Below are positions 17,247 to 26,418 of a stretch of 64,000 bases of DNA, piece after piece. The number at the start of each line of letters is the position of its first letter. The first letter of the stretch is position 1. Position numbers and translations under genes: made by a program. Source of the stretch: CAIKMD01 sp963702925 (GTDB taxonomy: Bacteria > Pseudomonadota > Alphaproteobacteria > ATCC43930 > CGMCC-115725); assembly GCA_963702925.1 (NCBI GenBank), contig OY969771.1, positions 3,038,001 to 3,102,000 of the forward strand, in the 5' to 3' direction. The notes beneath the pieces were generated by a model. It had not been told where the DNA came from. It worked only from the letters and a program-made list of their open reading frames with translations, and made no database searches.

Positions 17247-17280
17247 TCCGCGCACAAGCCGGCGGAAGGAGCTCAGCCCC

Positions 17281-18132
17281 GTGCCGCATCTGTCGCTGAT
17301 CGAGCAATCGATCATCACCGGCGTACTCACGGGTGGGCTGTACGGGTTGCTGGCCTTGGGCCTCAGCATGAGCTGGGGCTTGCTGCGCCTCGTCAATCTC
17401 GGTCATTTCGCGATCGCGTTGCTGGGCGCCTATCTCACCTGGTATCTCGGCACGGCATTCGGGATCGCGCCGTGGTGGTCGGGACTCTTCATCGTCGCCG
17501 CGTTCTTTCTTTACGGCGTCGGGCTGCATTGGGTGTTCATGCGTTTTCGCGTCACCGAAATGCAGTCGATGCTGATCACCTTCGCCTTCGCCGTGCTGGT
17601 CGAATCGGTGATCCAGTCGATCTGGACCGCGGATTTTCGCCGCTTCGAAACCGCCTATGGGCGCCAATCCTGGATCGTCGGCTCGCTTTATCTGCCGAAG
17701 CTCAACCTCTTCGCCTTCATTGCCGCGGCGTTGCTCGCGGGCGGCACCTGGGCTTGGCTGCGCTACACCTATGTCGGCCGCGCCTTGCGCGCCTGCGCCG
17801 AGGACGCGCCGATCGCCACCGCCTTCGGCATCAATCGCCGCGGCTTGTCCTTTCTCTTGTCGGGCCTGTGCGCCGCTTATGCCGGCGTTGCCGGCGTCTT
17901 CATCGCTTTGGTCGCGACCCTGTCGCCGTCGCAAATCTGGGCCTGGGTCGGCGTCGTGTTCGCGGTGGTGATCATCGGCAAGCTCGGCAATCCCGTGGGC
18001 GCGCTGGCCGGCGGCGTGCTGATCGGGGTGTGCGAGGCCGTGACCATGGCCGTGGTCAATCCGTCCTGGGCGCCGCTCGTGTCCTTCTCGGCGCTGATCG
18101 CTCTTTTGCTGTTCAAGCCAAGATGGATCTGA
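17281..18132 (+). CDS. Branched-chain-amino-acid-type ABC permease, LivH-like
   Basis: The 283-residue integral membrane protein starts at a GTG with GGAAGGAG upstream and has about eight transmembrane helices. Family hallmarks are the N-terminal GGLYGLLALGLSMSWGLLRLVNLGHF segment and the central cytoplasmic loop GRALRACAEDAPIATAFGINRRG, the EAA-like contact with the ATPase. It overlaps the following permease-ATPase gene by 10 bases. With that protein and the downstream ATPase it completes one importer. Confidence 0.93.
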   Translation: MPHLSLIEQSIITGVLTGGLYGLLALGLSMSWGLLRLVNLGHFAIALLGAYLTWYLGTAFGIAPWWSGLFIVAAFFLYGVGLHWVFMRFRVTEMQSMLITFAFAVLVESVIQSIWTADFRRFETAYGRQSWIVGSLYLPKLNLFAFIAAALLAGGTWAWLRYTYVGRALRACAEDAPIATAFGINRRGLSFLLSGLCAAYAGVAGVFIALVATLSPSQIWAWVGVVFAVVIIGKLGNPVGALAGGVLIGVCEAVTMAVVNPSWAPLVSFSALIALLLFKPRWI

Positions 18133-19889
18133 GCCGCTATCGCGTTCTCGGCATTGCCGGCCTTTTCGTGCTGCTGGTTCTGCTTGGCTGCGTGCCCGCG
18201 AGCGGCATCCAGCCCTATTACGTCGCCTTTCTCTATCTGGTGTTTTTCTGGGTTTCGATGGCGACGAGCTGGACCATCCTCAGCGGCTTTGCCGGCTATT
18301 GGAGCTTCGGCCAGGCGGCGTTTTTCGGCACCGGCGTCTACACCGCGGGCACTTTGGCGGTGAAGCTCGGCGTGCCGTTTCTGCTCACCCTTCCGGCCGC
18401 GGCGCTGACGGCCGCCGCGCTCGGCACCGGCATCGGCTGGATCGTGTTCCGCTTGAAGCGCTTGCGCGGCGAGCTTTTCGCGCTGATGACGATCTCGGTC
18501 ACCTTCGTCGTCGCCACCATCATCTCGAACACGCCGATCGATGGCGGCTCGGGCATCTATCTCATCAGCGTGCCCGTGCCCGAGCTGTTCGGCTCGCAGA
18601 ACGGCACGATCTATGTCCTCGGCCTGTTCTTCGCGGCTTTGGCGATCGGTATCGCCTATTGGGTCTATCACTCGCGCATGGGCCTCGGTCTCTTCGCGAT
18701 CCATGACGACGAGGACGTGGCCGAGGTCAAAGGCGTGCCGACCTTCCGCTACAAGCTCGGCGCGATCGCCTTGTCGTCGGGCATCGCCGGCGCCGTCGGC
18801 GGCGTCTATTCCATCTATGTCAGCTACGTCACGGTCGGCGAGACCTTCGAGGTCACGGTGATCATGTATCCGGTGGTGATGAGCATTTTCGGCGGCTCGC
18901 GCCATTGGCTCGGGCCCGCATTGGGCGCGGCCCTCGTCACCGTCGCGCTTTACGGGTTTCCCGCCGGGCCGCAAGCCGCTTTGGCGCGCGGCGGCGTGGC
19001 GCTCGGCCTCATCCTGATCGTGCTGCTGCTGCCCGACGGCGTGCTGCCGTCGCTCGCCAGGCTGTGGCGGCTTCTCGCGCCGGGTCTGGTGCCGAAACGC
19101 GCGCTGCCCGAACCGCTCAAGCCGGCGCCGCGCGCGGTCGGGCAGGCGGCGATGCGCAGCCTCGCGCCGGTCCTCGAATGCCGCGACGTTTGGAAGACGT
19201 TCGGCGGCTTGCAGGCTTTGAAAGGCGTGACAATCGACGTGCGCCAAGGCGAAATTCTCGGCCTGGTCGGGCCGAACGGCTCGGGAAAATCGACCCTGAT
19301 CAACGTCATCACCGGGCATTTTGCGCTCGATCGCGGCAGCGTGACCCTCGACGGTGCGCCGCTCAACGCGTTGCCGGCGCATCGCGTGGCGCGGCTCGGC
19401 GTGGCGCGCTCCTATCAGATCCCGCGGCCCTTCAACCGGCTGAGCGTGCTCGACAACGTCGCCTTGGCTTCGGTCTTCGGCGGCGGCGTGGCCGAGCAGG
19501 AAGCCAAGCGCCTGGCGGCCTATTGGCTCGGCTATACCGGGCTTGCGCGCAAAGCCTTCGACCTGCCGCAGCAGCTCAATCTGCATGAGCGCAAATTCCT
19601 CGAATTGGCGCGCGCCTTGGCGGCGCGGCCGCGCGTGCTGCTGCTCGACGAGGTGCTGTCGGGCCTCAACAACACCGAGATCGACGAAGCGCTCGGCCTG
19701 ATGCGCGACATTCGCGCCGGCGGCACGACGATCATCTTCGTCGAGCATCTGATGCGCGCGGTGGTCGCGCTGTCGGATCGGGTGGCCGTGCTCAACAACG
19801 GCGCGCTGATCGCGGTCGGCACGCCCGAGGAAACCATGCGCGATGCAGAAGTCGTCAATGTCTATCTCGGCAAAGCTCATGCTTCTTGA
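18123..19889 (+). CDS. Fused ABC permease-ATPase (LivM-LivG fusion)
   Basis: The 588-residue protein joins two importer subunits normally made separately. Residues 1 to about 320 are a LivM permease (LSGFAGYWSFGQAAFFGTGVYTAG; RLKRLRGELFALMTISVTF). After a Pro-rich linker (LPEPLKPAPRAVG) comes a LivG ATPase with Walker A GPNGSGKST near residue 382, a degenerate signature (LNLHERKFLELARALA) as in this subgroup, and Walker B VLLLDEVLSGLN. The ATG at 18123 overlaps the LivH stop. No stop or frameshift interrupts the join, so the fusion is genuine in this sequence. Such fusions are known but uncommon. Confidence 0.92.
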   Translation: MDLSRYRVLGIAGLFVLLVLLGCVPASGIQPYYVAFLYLVFFWVSMATSWTILSGFAGYWSFGQAAFFGTGVYTAGTLAVKLGVPFLLTLPAAALTAAALGTGIGWIVFRLKRLRGELFALMTISVTFVVATIISNTPIDGGSGIYLISVPVPELFGSQNGTIYVLGLFFAALAIGIAYWVYHSRMGLGLFAIHDDEDVAEVKGVPTFRYKLGAIALSSGIAGAVGGVYSIYVSYVTVGETFEVTVIMYPVVMSIFGGSRHWLGPALGAALVTVALYGFPAGPQAALARGGVALGLILIVLLLPDGVLPSLARLWRLLAPGLVPKRALPEPLKPAPRAVGQAAMRSLAPVLECRDVWKTFGGLQALKGVTIDVRQGEILGLVGPNGSGKSTLINVITGHFALDRGSVTLDGAPLNALPAHRVARLGVARSYQIPRPFNRLSVLDNVALASVFGGGVAEQEAKRLAAYWLGYTGLARKAFDLPQQLNLHERKFLELARALAARPRVLLLDEVLSGLNNTEIDEALGLMRDIRAGGTTIIFVEHLMRAVVALSDRVAVLNNGALIAVGTPEETMRDAEVVNVYLGKAHAS

Positions 19890-20586
19890 AGCGCGCAAGC
19901 TTTCGGTCGGCTATGGCGGCGCGCCGGCGATCGTCGACATCGACCTCGACGTCGCCGAAGGCGAGATCGTCTCGGTGATCGGGCCGAACGGCGCGGGCAA
20001 AAGCACCTTGATCAACGCCATCGCCGGGCTGCTGCGCTGGGAGCAAGGCTCCTTGTTGTTCGCCGGCGTCGATCTCAAGCAGGTGGCGCCGCATCAGGTC
20101 TGCAGCCAGGGCATCGCGCTGGTGCCCGAAGGCCGGCGGCTTTTTCCCGGACTCACGGTCGAGGAAAATCTCGATATCGGCTGCTATCGGCCGGGTGCGC
20201 GCAAAGAGCGCCAGCGTGGCTTCGACCGCGCCTATACGCTCTTTCCCGTCCTGCGCGAAAGACGGCATCAGCTCGCCGGCACCCTGTCGGGCGGGCAGCA
20301 GCAGATGGTCGCGATCGCGCGCGCGCTGATGGCGCAGCCGCGGCTTTTGCTGCTCGACGAGCCTTCGCTCGGCCTGGCGCCCGCGATTGTCGGCGAGATG
20401 TTCCGCATCATCCGCATGATCCAACAGGAAGGCGTGGCGATTCTGCTGGTCGAGCAGAATGTCGGCCAGGCGATGGAGATCGCGGGCCGCGCCTATGTGC
20501 TCGAGGAAGGGCGCATCGTGGCATCGGGCTTGCCGCAGGTTTTGCTCGCGCAATCGCGTATCCAGGAAGCCTATCTCGGTCTGTGA
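19879..20586 (+). CDS. Branched-chain-amino-acid-type ABC ATPase, LivF-like
   Basis: This 235-residue ATPase has Walker A GPNGAGKSTLINAIAG, Q-loop, signature LSGGQQQMVAIARALM, Walker B LLLLDEPSLGLAP and the LVEQNVGQAMEIAGRAYVLEEGRIV switch region typical of LivF. I prefer the ATG at 19879 (MLLEARKLSVGYGG), which gives the usual family length and overlaps the previous stop by 11 bases. An ATG at 19843 would add 12 residues that lie wholly inside the upstream gene. It supplies the second ATP site of the importer next to the fused subunit. Confidence 0.92.
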   Translation: MLLEARKLSVGYGGAPAIVDIDLDVAEGEIVSVIGPNGAGKSTLINAIAGLLRWEQGSLLFAGVDLKQVAPHQVCSQGIALVPEGRRLFPGLTVEENLDIGCYRPGARKERQRGFDRAYTLFPVLRERRHQLAGTLSGGQQQMVAIARALMAQPRLLLLDEPSLGLAPAIVGEMFRIIRMIQQEGVAILLVEQNVGQAMEIAGRAYVLEEGRIVASGLPQVLLAQSRIQEAYLGL

Positions 20587-20610
20587 CGTTTCCGCGCGAA
20601 GGAGGCCGTT

Positions 20611-22233
20611 ATGGTCGATGTCAATGTCCAACCCTTCGAGATCGAGCTGAAGACGCGGCGCGGCATCACCTTGCGCGCCGATGTCTATCTTCCGGCCGGC
20701 GGCAAAGGTCCGTTTCCGGTGCTGTTTGCGGCCTCGCCCTATCAGAAATCGCTGCGCCACCTGCCGGCGGTGTGGAGCTTCGCTTTCGTCGAATACGGGC
20801 CGATGCAGCTTTATCTCGATCGCGGCTATGCTTATGTCGTGCTCGACACGCCGGGCAGCGGCCGCTCCGAGGGCAAGTTCGATCTCGTCTCGCGCGAGGA
20901 AGGCGAGGCGATTCACGATGCGATCGAGTTCGTCGCGGCGCAATCGTGGTCGACCGGCAAGATCGGCATGATCGGCCAATCCTATTTCTGCTGGAGCCAG
21001 TGGAACGCGGCGCGCACGCGGCCGCCGCATCTCACCACCATCGTCGCCTATGACGGCGCCTGCGACATGTATCGCGACTGGATGTATCAGGGCGGCATTC
21101 CGGTGGTGGGCTTCCTCGGCGCCTGGCTCATCAGCTCGGTGATGCTGCAGCACGCGGCCGAAGGGCATGGAATCCGCGGCGGCGAGCGCCATCTCGCCAT
21201 CCCCGATATTCTCGATCATCCCTTCGACGATGAATGGCAGCGGCGGCGCTCGCCTTTCTGGGAACTCGACCAGGTCGATATTCCGGTGTTCTCGATCGGC
21301 GTCTGGGGCAAGGCGACCCTGCATCTGCGCGGCAATGTGCTGGGCTATGAGCGGGTCAAAGGCCCGAAGCAGCTGCTTATTAGTCATCCGCCGACCTGGA
21401 ACGGCGCGCAAGCGCTGTTTGCGGCGCGCGATTTTCACGAACGCGAAATCCTGCCCTGGTACGAGCATCATCTGAAAGGCGTTGCCAATGACGTGATGAA
21501 GCGCCCGCAAGTGCGCTTCTTCGTCAATGGCGAGGATCGTTACCGCGACGCCGAATCCTGGCCGCCGCCAGATGCGAAGCCGGCCGCGTTTTATCTATCG
21601 AGTAGGAAAAGCGGCGCGGTGACGTCGCTCAATGACGGCTCGCTGAGCGAGACAAAGCCCGGCGCCGCGTCGGACGCGACCTCCTGGTCCTATCCCGACC
21701 CGCTTTGGATCGCCGGGGTCACCACCTTCGATCAGAGCGGCGTGCCCGATCACGTCGCGCGGGTGACCACCTTCACCACCGCGCCGTTCGAGCGCGACCG
21801 TGAATTCACCGGCCACGGCGCGCTGGTGCTGCATGCCAGCTCGGATCAAACCGATTTCGACGTGATGGCGAAGCTGCAGATTCTGTCGTTTGGCCCGCTC
21901 GGCTTGCGCGCGCGCAAGGTGACGCAAGGCTGGCTGCGCGCCTCGCACCGCGCGGAAGACCCGGCGCTCACCCAGGAGATGCGGCCGTTCCATCTGCATC
22001 GTGCGGCCGATCCGGTCGAGCCCGGGAAGATCTATGAGCTCAGAGTCGAGTTCTTGCCGATGTCGTTCCTGGTGAAGCGCGGCGAGCGGCTGCGCCTCGA
22101 GATCAGCAACAATGATTCCCAGGTGATCGACCAGCCGATGACGCATTGGTACGGGCAAAAAGTCGGCACCGATACCTATCACCACGATTCGGCGCACCCG
22201 TCGCTGGTGCTGCTGCCGGAACGGAAGCGCTAA
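20611..22233 (+). CDS. CocE/NonD family hydrolase (X-Pro dipeptidyl-peptidase-like)
   Basis: The 540-residue protein has an N-terminal alpha/beta hydrolase domain (ITLRADVYLPAGG, VVLDTPGSGRSEG, nucleophile region GMIGQSYFCWSQW with Ser124) and the C-terminal jelly-roll domain typical of CocE esterases and X-Pro peptidases (from about residue 340). The family elbow is usually G-x-S-Y-x-G; here the last Gly is Cys. It probably hydrolyses an ester or amide of the compound taken up by the upstream importer, 24 bases away. The 3' end overlaps the convergent MFS gene by 4 bases. Confidence 0.9.
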   Translation: MVDVNVQPFEIELKTRRGITLRADVYLPAGGKGPFPVLFAASPYQKSLRHLPAVWSFAFVEYGPMQLYLDRGYAYVVLDTPGSGRSEGKFDLVSREEGEAIHDAIEFVAAQSWSTGKIGMIGQSYFCWSQWNAARTRPPHLTTIVAYDGACDMYRDWMYQGGIPVVGFLGAWLISSVMLQHAAEGHGIRGGERHLAIPDILDHPFDDEWQRRRSPFWELDQVDIPVFSIGVWGKATLHLRGNVLGYERVKGPKQLLISHPPTWNGAQALFAARDFHEREILPWYEHHLKGVANDVMKRPQVRFFVNGEDRYRDAESWPPPDAKPAAFYLSSRKSGAVTSLNDGSLSETKPGAASDATSWSYPDPLWIAGVTTFDQSGVPDHVARVTTFTTAPFERDREFTGHGALVLHASSDQTDFDVMAKLQILSFGPLGLRARKVTQGWLRASHRAEDPALTQEMRPFHLHRAADPVEPGKIYELRVEFLPMSFLVKRGERLRLEISNNDSQVIDQPMTHWYGQKVGTDTYHHDSAHPSLVLLPERKR

Positions 22234-23498
22234 TCGCTGGCGGTGCTGATGGCGGCGACAGGGCTCGCGTCCGGCTGCACCGGCTGCGCCGCTTTCGGAA
22301 ATGCGTAAGGCCCAAGCCGCGCGATCAGCATCGCAGCGATCACCAGCAGCACGGCAAAGCCCAAAAGCGCCAAGGTGTAGGAGTGGAGGTGGTCGAAATC
22401 GAGCCCCATGAGATAGGGGCCGAGGCCAACGCCGATCGCGAAGCCGGGAAACATATAGCCGTAGATTTCGCCAAAGGTTCGGATGCCGAAATAGCGGCTG
22501 ACGAAAAATCCCATCATGTCGATTTCGACGCCCAGACCCGCGCCGCACAGCATCACCGCAATGATCGGCACCGGCCCGGCGAGACCCGCGGCCAGCAACG
22601 CGCAGCCCAGCGCCGGCAAAAGAAAAACCACGGCGCCGACGAAGGGCGCGAAGAATTTGTCGAGCAGATAGCCGCCGACGAGACGGCCAGCGATGATGGC
22701 GAGGCCCGAGCTCGACAAGGTGGCGGCGGCAACATCCGCCGGCACGCCGCGATCGGTCAGCAATGCGGCGACATGCGCCAAGGTGCCGTTGATGGTGACG
22801 CCGCCGATGGCGAAGATCGCGGTCAGCGACCAGAAGCGCGCCGAGCGCAAGGCCTCGCGCCCGGGAATGCCGGGTGGCGCATTGGCGGGAAGCGCCGCGC
22901 GCGCCGGCTGAATGTGGCCGGGTGGGTCGCGGATCACGAGCGCGAAGGCCGTGAAGGCGATGATGAAATTGGTGATGCCGAGGCCGAGATAGGCGTCGCG
23001 CCAACCGTAGTGATCGATCAGGAACTGCGCCTCGAGCGGCATCAGAATGGCGCCGATGCCCGAGCCCGTGGTGGCGAGCCCCAAGGCAAAGCCGCGCTCT
23101 TTGTCGAACCAGGAAGCGACCGCCTTGGAATAGGTCATCGGTCCTTGCGCCGGGCCGCCCACCGCCGCCACCGCGAAGATGAGATAGAGCACGATCAGCG
23201 ACGGGCCGGTCAGCGAGAGGCTCGCGATGGCGAGCGACAGCACTACCACCAGCGGCAGCACCGCACGCCTGATGCCGTAGCGGTCGAGCATGCGGCCGAA
23301 GATCGGCGTGAAGATCACCGAGCAGCCGCCGGTCACCAGCAAGGTCGCGGAAAAGGCGCCGCGGCTCCAGCCCAGCTCCTGCGTCACCGGCTTCAGGAAG
23401 ACGCCGAAGGCGAGGATCAGGATCGAGCCGGTCCCGACCGTCAGCCCGGCCGCGCAGGCAAAGACGATCCACCAGCGGTTTTGCAGAAATCTCGGCAC
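22230..23498 (-). CDS. MFS transporter, monocarboxylate/oxalate-type (OxlT-like)
   Basis: The 422-residue, 12-helix carrier starts at GTG. The N-terminal WWIVFACAAGLTVGTGSILILAFGVFLKPVTQELGWSRG is characteristic of the MFS subgroup of oxalate/formate and monocarboxylate porters, and loop 2-3 has FGRMLDRYGIRRAVLPL. The gene lies 18 bases behind a clear paralogue and is part of a minus-strand operon with an extradiol-dioxygenase-like VOC gene, suggesting uptake of organic or aromatic acids. The real substrate is unknown. Confidence 0.9.
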   Translation of the reverse strand: MPRFLQNRWWIVFACAAGLTVGTGSILILAFGVFLKPVTQELGWSRGAFSATLLVTGGCSVIFTPIFGRMLDRYGIRRAVLPLVVVLSLAIASLSLTGPSLIVLYLIFAVAAVGGPAQGPMTYSKAVASWFDKERGFALGLATTGSGIGAILMPLEAQFLIDHYGWRDAYLGLGITNFIIAFTAFALVIRDPPGHIQPARAALPANAPPGIPGREALRSARFWSLTAIFAIGGVTINGTLAHVAALLTDRGVPADVAAATLSSSGLAIIAGRLVGGYLLDKFFAPFVGAVVFLLPALGCALLAAGLAGPVPIIAVMLCGAGLGVEIDMMGFFVSRYFGIRTFGEIYGYMFPGFAIGVGLGPYLMGLDFDHLHSYTLALLGFAVLLVIAAMLIARLGPYAFPKAAQPVQPDASPVAAISTASD

Positions 23499-23516
23499 GT
23501 CCGGCGCGCTCGCTCC

Positions 23517-24779
23517 TTAGAGAGTGCCTTTGGGATAATTGTATTTTCCGAGCGGCAGGAACAGCAGCGCCGCGAGCACGAGCAGACCGAGGTAGACCCA
23601 CAGCACCGGGTCATAGGAGTGGAAGCGGTCGAAACCCGCGCCGAGGATGGCCGGCCCGATGCCGATGCCCATCGCGAAGACCGCGAAGATCAGACCGTAC
23701 AACGTCCCGAAGGAGCGGCGGCCGAAATAACGGCTGACGAAGAAGCCGAGCATGTCGACCTCGGCGCCGATCGCAAGCCCGATGCAGATCGCGGCGAAGA
23801 ACGGCGCGGGGACGCCGCTATGGCTGAGCAAAAGCCCGACCCCGACAACCGGCAGAAGCATGACGCCAGCCGAGAACACCGGCCCGCGCACATAATCGAG
23901 GCAGAAGCCGACGATGATGCGCGCGACCAACGCGGCGAGCCCCGACGAGCCCAAAAGCGCGGCCGCTGCCGGCGCGGTATAGCCGCGATCGAGCAGCATG
24001 GGCACGAAATGACCGCTCAATATGCCGTTATTCGCCGTGCCTTCGAGCAAGAAGATCGCGAACAGCAGCCAGAATTGCCGCGTGACAATCGCCGCCCGCA
24101 CCGAAATGCCATATGGCTGCGGTCCGCCTACGGCCGCGTTGGCACGCGCCGCCCGCATACGCTCGAAATAACCGGGCGGCTCGCGCACGAAGATCGCGAT
24201 CATCGCGAAAGCGAGCAGCCAGGTGGTCACGCCGACCGCGACATAGCCGGTGCGCCAGCCGAAGGTGCCGATGAAGAACTGCGCCAATTGCGGCACGAGG
24301 AAAGTTCCGAGCCCGACCCCCGAAGTGGCGATGCCGAGCGCCAAGCCGCGCTCTTTGTCGAACCAAGCGGTGATCGCCTTGGAGTAGACGATCGGCCCGA
24401 CACAGGCGCCAAAGCCCGAGGCGCAGGCGAACATTGCATAAAGCTGCCAGACGGCGTCGGCGCGCAAAAAGGCGAAGCTGGCGAGCGAGAGCCCGTAAAG
24501 CGTGGCGGCCGGCAAGGCGATGCGGTGGATGCCGAAGCGATCCATCAAGCGGCCGAAGAGCGGCGTCATGATGGGCGATGCAACCGCGCTCGCCAGCAGG
24601 CCCGAGGAAAACAATCCGCGCGACCAGCCGAGCTCGGTCGTGACCGGCACCATGAAGACGTTGACGGTGAAGATGACCGCTGTGCCCGGCCCGACGACCA
24701 TGCCGATCAGCGATGCGGCGACGACCCACCAGCGACTCTGAAAGGCGCTGCGAGTTTCGAATGCTTCGATGCTTGCCAT
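23517..24779 (-). CDS. MFS transporter, paralogue of the adjacent carrier
   Basis: The 420-residue, 12-helix protein opens RWWVVAASLIGMVVGPGTAVIFTVNVFMVPVTTELGWSRGLFSSG and has FGRLMDRFGIHRIALPAATLYGL in loop 2-3. Alignment by eye with the downstream carrier shows the same motif order, including AWFDKERGLALGIATSGVGLGTFLVPQ, so the two arose by tandem duplication and then diverged. Two adjacent carriers may import related substrates or form an import/export pair. It follows the VOC gene by 70 bases. Confidence 0.9.
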   Translation of the reverse strand: MASIEAFETRSAFQSRWWVVAASLIGMVVGPGTAVIFTVNVFMVPVTTELGWSRGLFSSGLLASAVASPIMTPLFGRLMDRFGIHRIALPAATLYGLSLASFAFLRADAVWQLYAMFACASGFGACVGPIVYSKAITAWFDKERGLALGIATSGVGLGTFLVPQLAQFFIGTFGWRTGYVAVGVTTWLLAFAMIAIFVREPPGYFERMRAARANAAVGGPQPYGISVRAAIVTRQFWLLFAIFLLEGTANNGILSGHFVPMLLDRGYTAPAAAALLGSSGLAALVARIIVGFCLDYVRGPVFSAGVMLLPVVGVGLLLSHSGVPAPFFAAICIGLAIGAEVDMLGFFVSRYFGRRSFGTLYGLIFAVFAMGIGIGPAILGAGFDRFHSYDPVLWVYLGLLVLAALLFLPLGKYNYPKGTL

Positions 24780-24849
24780 GCTCTTCTCCCTGTCCCTGTT
24801 CGTTTATTCGCCGCCGCGGCTTGGCGCCGCGTGCGGATCTTCCGTCGCT

Positions 24850-25773
24850 CTAGACGACAACTCGCATTGGCCATTCGCCCGATTTGGCTTGAGCCGAGGC
24901 GGCAAGCTCGGCGGCGCGCGAACCCCACATGCAGGCATTGTAGGAATTGAGCGAGAATTGGCGCGGCCGGTGAGTCGCTTCCTCTTCGGGCATGATGTGC
25001 TTCACGCCGCAGGAATATTCGTACGTCACCCTGTCGGGGCCTTCGAAATAGACCATCACCGCGGTCGAAATCGGGTGGCGTCCCGGCCCGTGCACGATGC
25101 GCACGTTCTTTTCCTTGAGGAAGTAATAGGACTTCATCACGTCGTCGAGATCTTCGACCTGATGGTTGATGTGATGGATGCCGGTGCGGTTCGACGGGAA
25201 CAGCACGATCGAGTGATGCGTCGTGGCGATGCGCAGAAACGGCAAATCGCCGAGCCAATCGGAAATCCGCGCATTGCACAGCTCGGTCCAGAACTTGGTG
25301 TCGCGCTTGGCATCGGTGGTGAAGAGGCCGATATGGCTGAAATGCGTGATGCCGGCGTCGCGCGCCGGGAAATAGCGCACGCCGCTATGGTAAGGCCGCG
25401 CCAGAATCTCGATCTTGTTGCCGCTCGGATCGGTCGAAGCGATGAAGGCTTTGGTGCGGCGGCTGTCGCATTCCTCGCGCGTGCCGACATGCACCGGCCG
25501 TCCGGCTTTTTCGAGCGCGGCGCCGACCGCATCGAGATCGTCGGGATCGAGTAGGTCGAGGCCGATGGTCTGATCCGCGGGGTCGCCGTCGAACAGCACC
25601 AGACTATGATCGCGCGTATCGCCGCGGACCGCGACCTTGTCGCTGCGGAAATAGGCCGATTTGCCTTCGCGCGCGACGAGCTGCAGCCCGATGATCTCGG
25701 TCGCATAGCGGATTGCGTCGTCGAGATCGGCCGTGCCGAGCCGCACATAGCGGATATCGTGGAGATTGATCAT
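24850..25773 (-). CDS. Type I extradiol-dioxygenase-like VOC protein (catechol 2,3-dioxygenase fold)
   Basis: The 307-residue, two-domain VOC protein has the 2-His-1-Glu iron ligands expected in the C-terminal domain: H147 (ITHFSHIGLF), H201 (GIHHINHQVEDL) and E252 (VTYEYSCGV). H233 (GRHPIST) is also in place. The full triad supports true ring-cleaving activity on a catecholic substrate. The ATG at 25773 has GAGGAAG upstream. Two MFS carriers follow in the same operon, and pobA is 0.6 kb upstream on the same strand. The exact substrate (catechol, homoprotocatechuate or other) cannot be read from sequence. Confidence 0.9.
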   Translation of the reverse strand: MINLHDIRYVRLGTADLDDAIRYATEIIGLQLVAREGKSAYFRSDKVAVRGDTRDHSLVLFDGDPADQTIGLDLLDPDDLDAVGAALEKAGRPVHVGTREECDSRRTKAFIASTDPSGNKIEILARPYHSGVRYFPARDAGITHFSHIGLFTTDAKRDTKFWTELCNARISDWLGDLPFLRIATTHHSIVLFPSNRTGIHHINHQVEDLDDVMKSYYFLKEKNVRIVHGPGRHPISTAVMVYFEGPDRVTYEYSCGVKHIMPEEEATHRPRQFSLNSYNACMWGSRAAELAASAQAKSGEWPMRVVV

Positions 25774-25948
25774 CGCGCTTCCTCACCTCCGGCCGCCTCC
25801 CCGCTCGTCCGGCGCGGGGCTTGCCCAGACTGGGTCCGGGTGGTCATGTTGCCGCGTCCGGCGCCGATTGGCTATAGGCAACTGACCCCGGGCGGGCGGG
25901 TATGGTTAAGGGGCTTGTCGCGGCGACGACCGAGCGCCGGCGGCATGC

Positions 25949-26224
25949 TCATTGAAAATCCGCGAGAAGCCGCTGGCGCTCGTTTTCGCGGATTTGATCG
26001 AGATCGAGCACGCACAAATTATAGTCGTGCGTGCCCGGCTTGAAGCCCCAACGCGAGCAATAGGTATCGCTTTCGTCGGCGAGCTGATCCATGCGCTCGT
26101 GCAGCTGCGCGGCATAGAGCTGGCGATAATTGACGACGAGCAAAACCGCGTAAAACACCCAGACGGCAAGAAAGGCCCAAAGGAAGTAATGGGCGATCTG
26201 GTAAAGACGTCGGATAAGCTTCAC
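25949..26224 (-). CDS. Small membrane-anchored protein, unknown function
   Basis: The 91-residue product starts at GTG with MKLIRRLYQIAHYFLWAFLAVWVFYAVLLVVNY, a basic N-terminus and one long transmembrane helix (about 11-31). A hydrophilic C-terminal domain with two cysteines (DTYCSRW, YNLCVLDL) may face the periplasm and form a disulfide. No family is recognised. The coding pattern is convincing, but the ribosome-binding site is weak, so the start is uncertain. It lies between pobA and the extradiol VOC gene on the same strand. Confidence 0.62.
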   Translation of the reverse strand: MKLIRRLYQIAHYFLWAFLAVWVFYAVLLVVNYRQLYAAQLHERMDQLADESDTYCSRWGFKPGTHDYNLCVLDLDQIRENERQRLLADFQ

Positions 26225-26418
26225 CGTGTCGTTCCGGTGTCGTTCGCGCAGCGGCGAAAACTGCGATGGGGCTCACCCCAATTCCGGGAATGGCTTCTTC
26301 CCGTCTGCCGTCGCCGCGAAGCCACGGTATCGTTTTCCAATGGCGGGTTCAAACATTTCGGCCGCGTCCGCCGTTACTCCTTGGCCGAGACGGCGCGCGC
26401 AAACGCCGCCGCCGCGTC

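Noticed and set aside
17877..19898. Long minus-strand frame opposite the permease-ATPase fusion
   Set aside because: An antisense shadow of GC-rich coding sequence; no protein-like features.
22146..24950. Plus-strand open frame of over 900 codons opposite the two MFS genes
   Set aside because: Highly charged, low-complexity translation (Gln/Arg/Glu/Ala-rich), no domain; both minus-strand MFS genes are full length with clear membrane helices.
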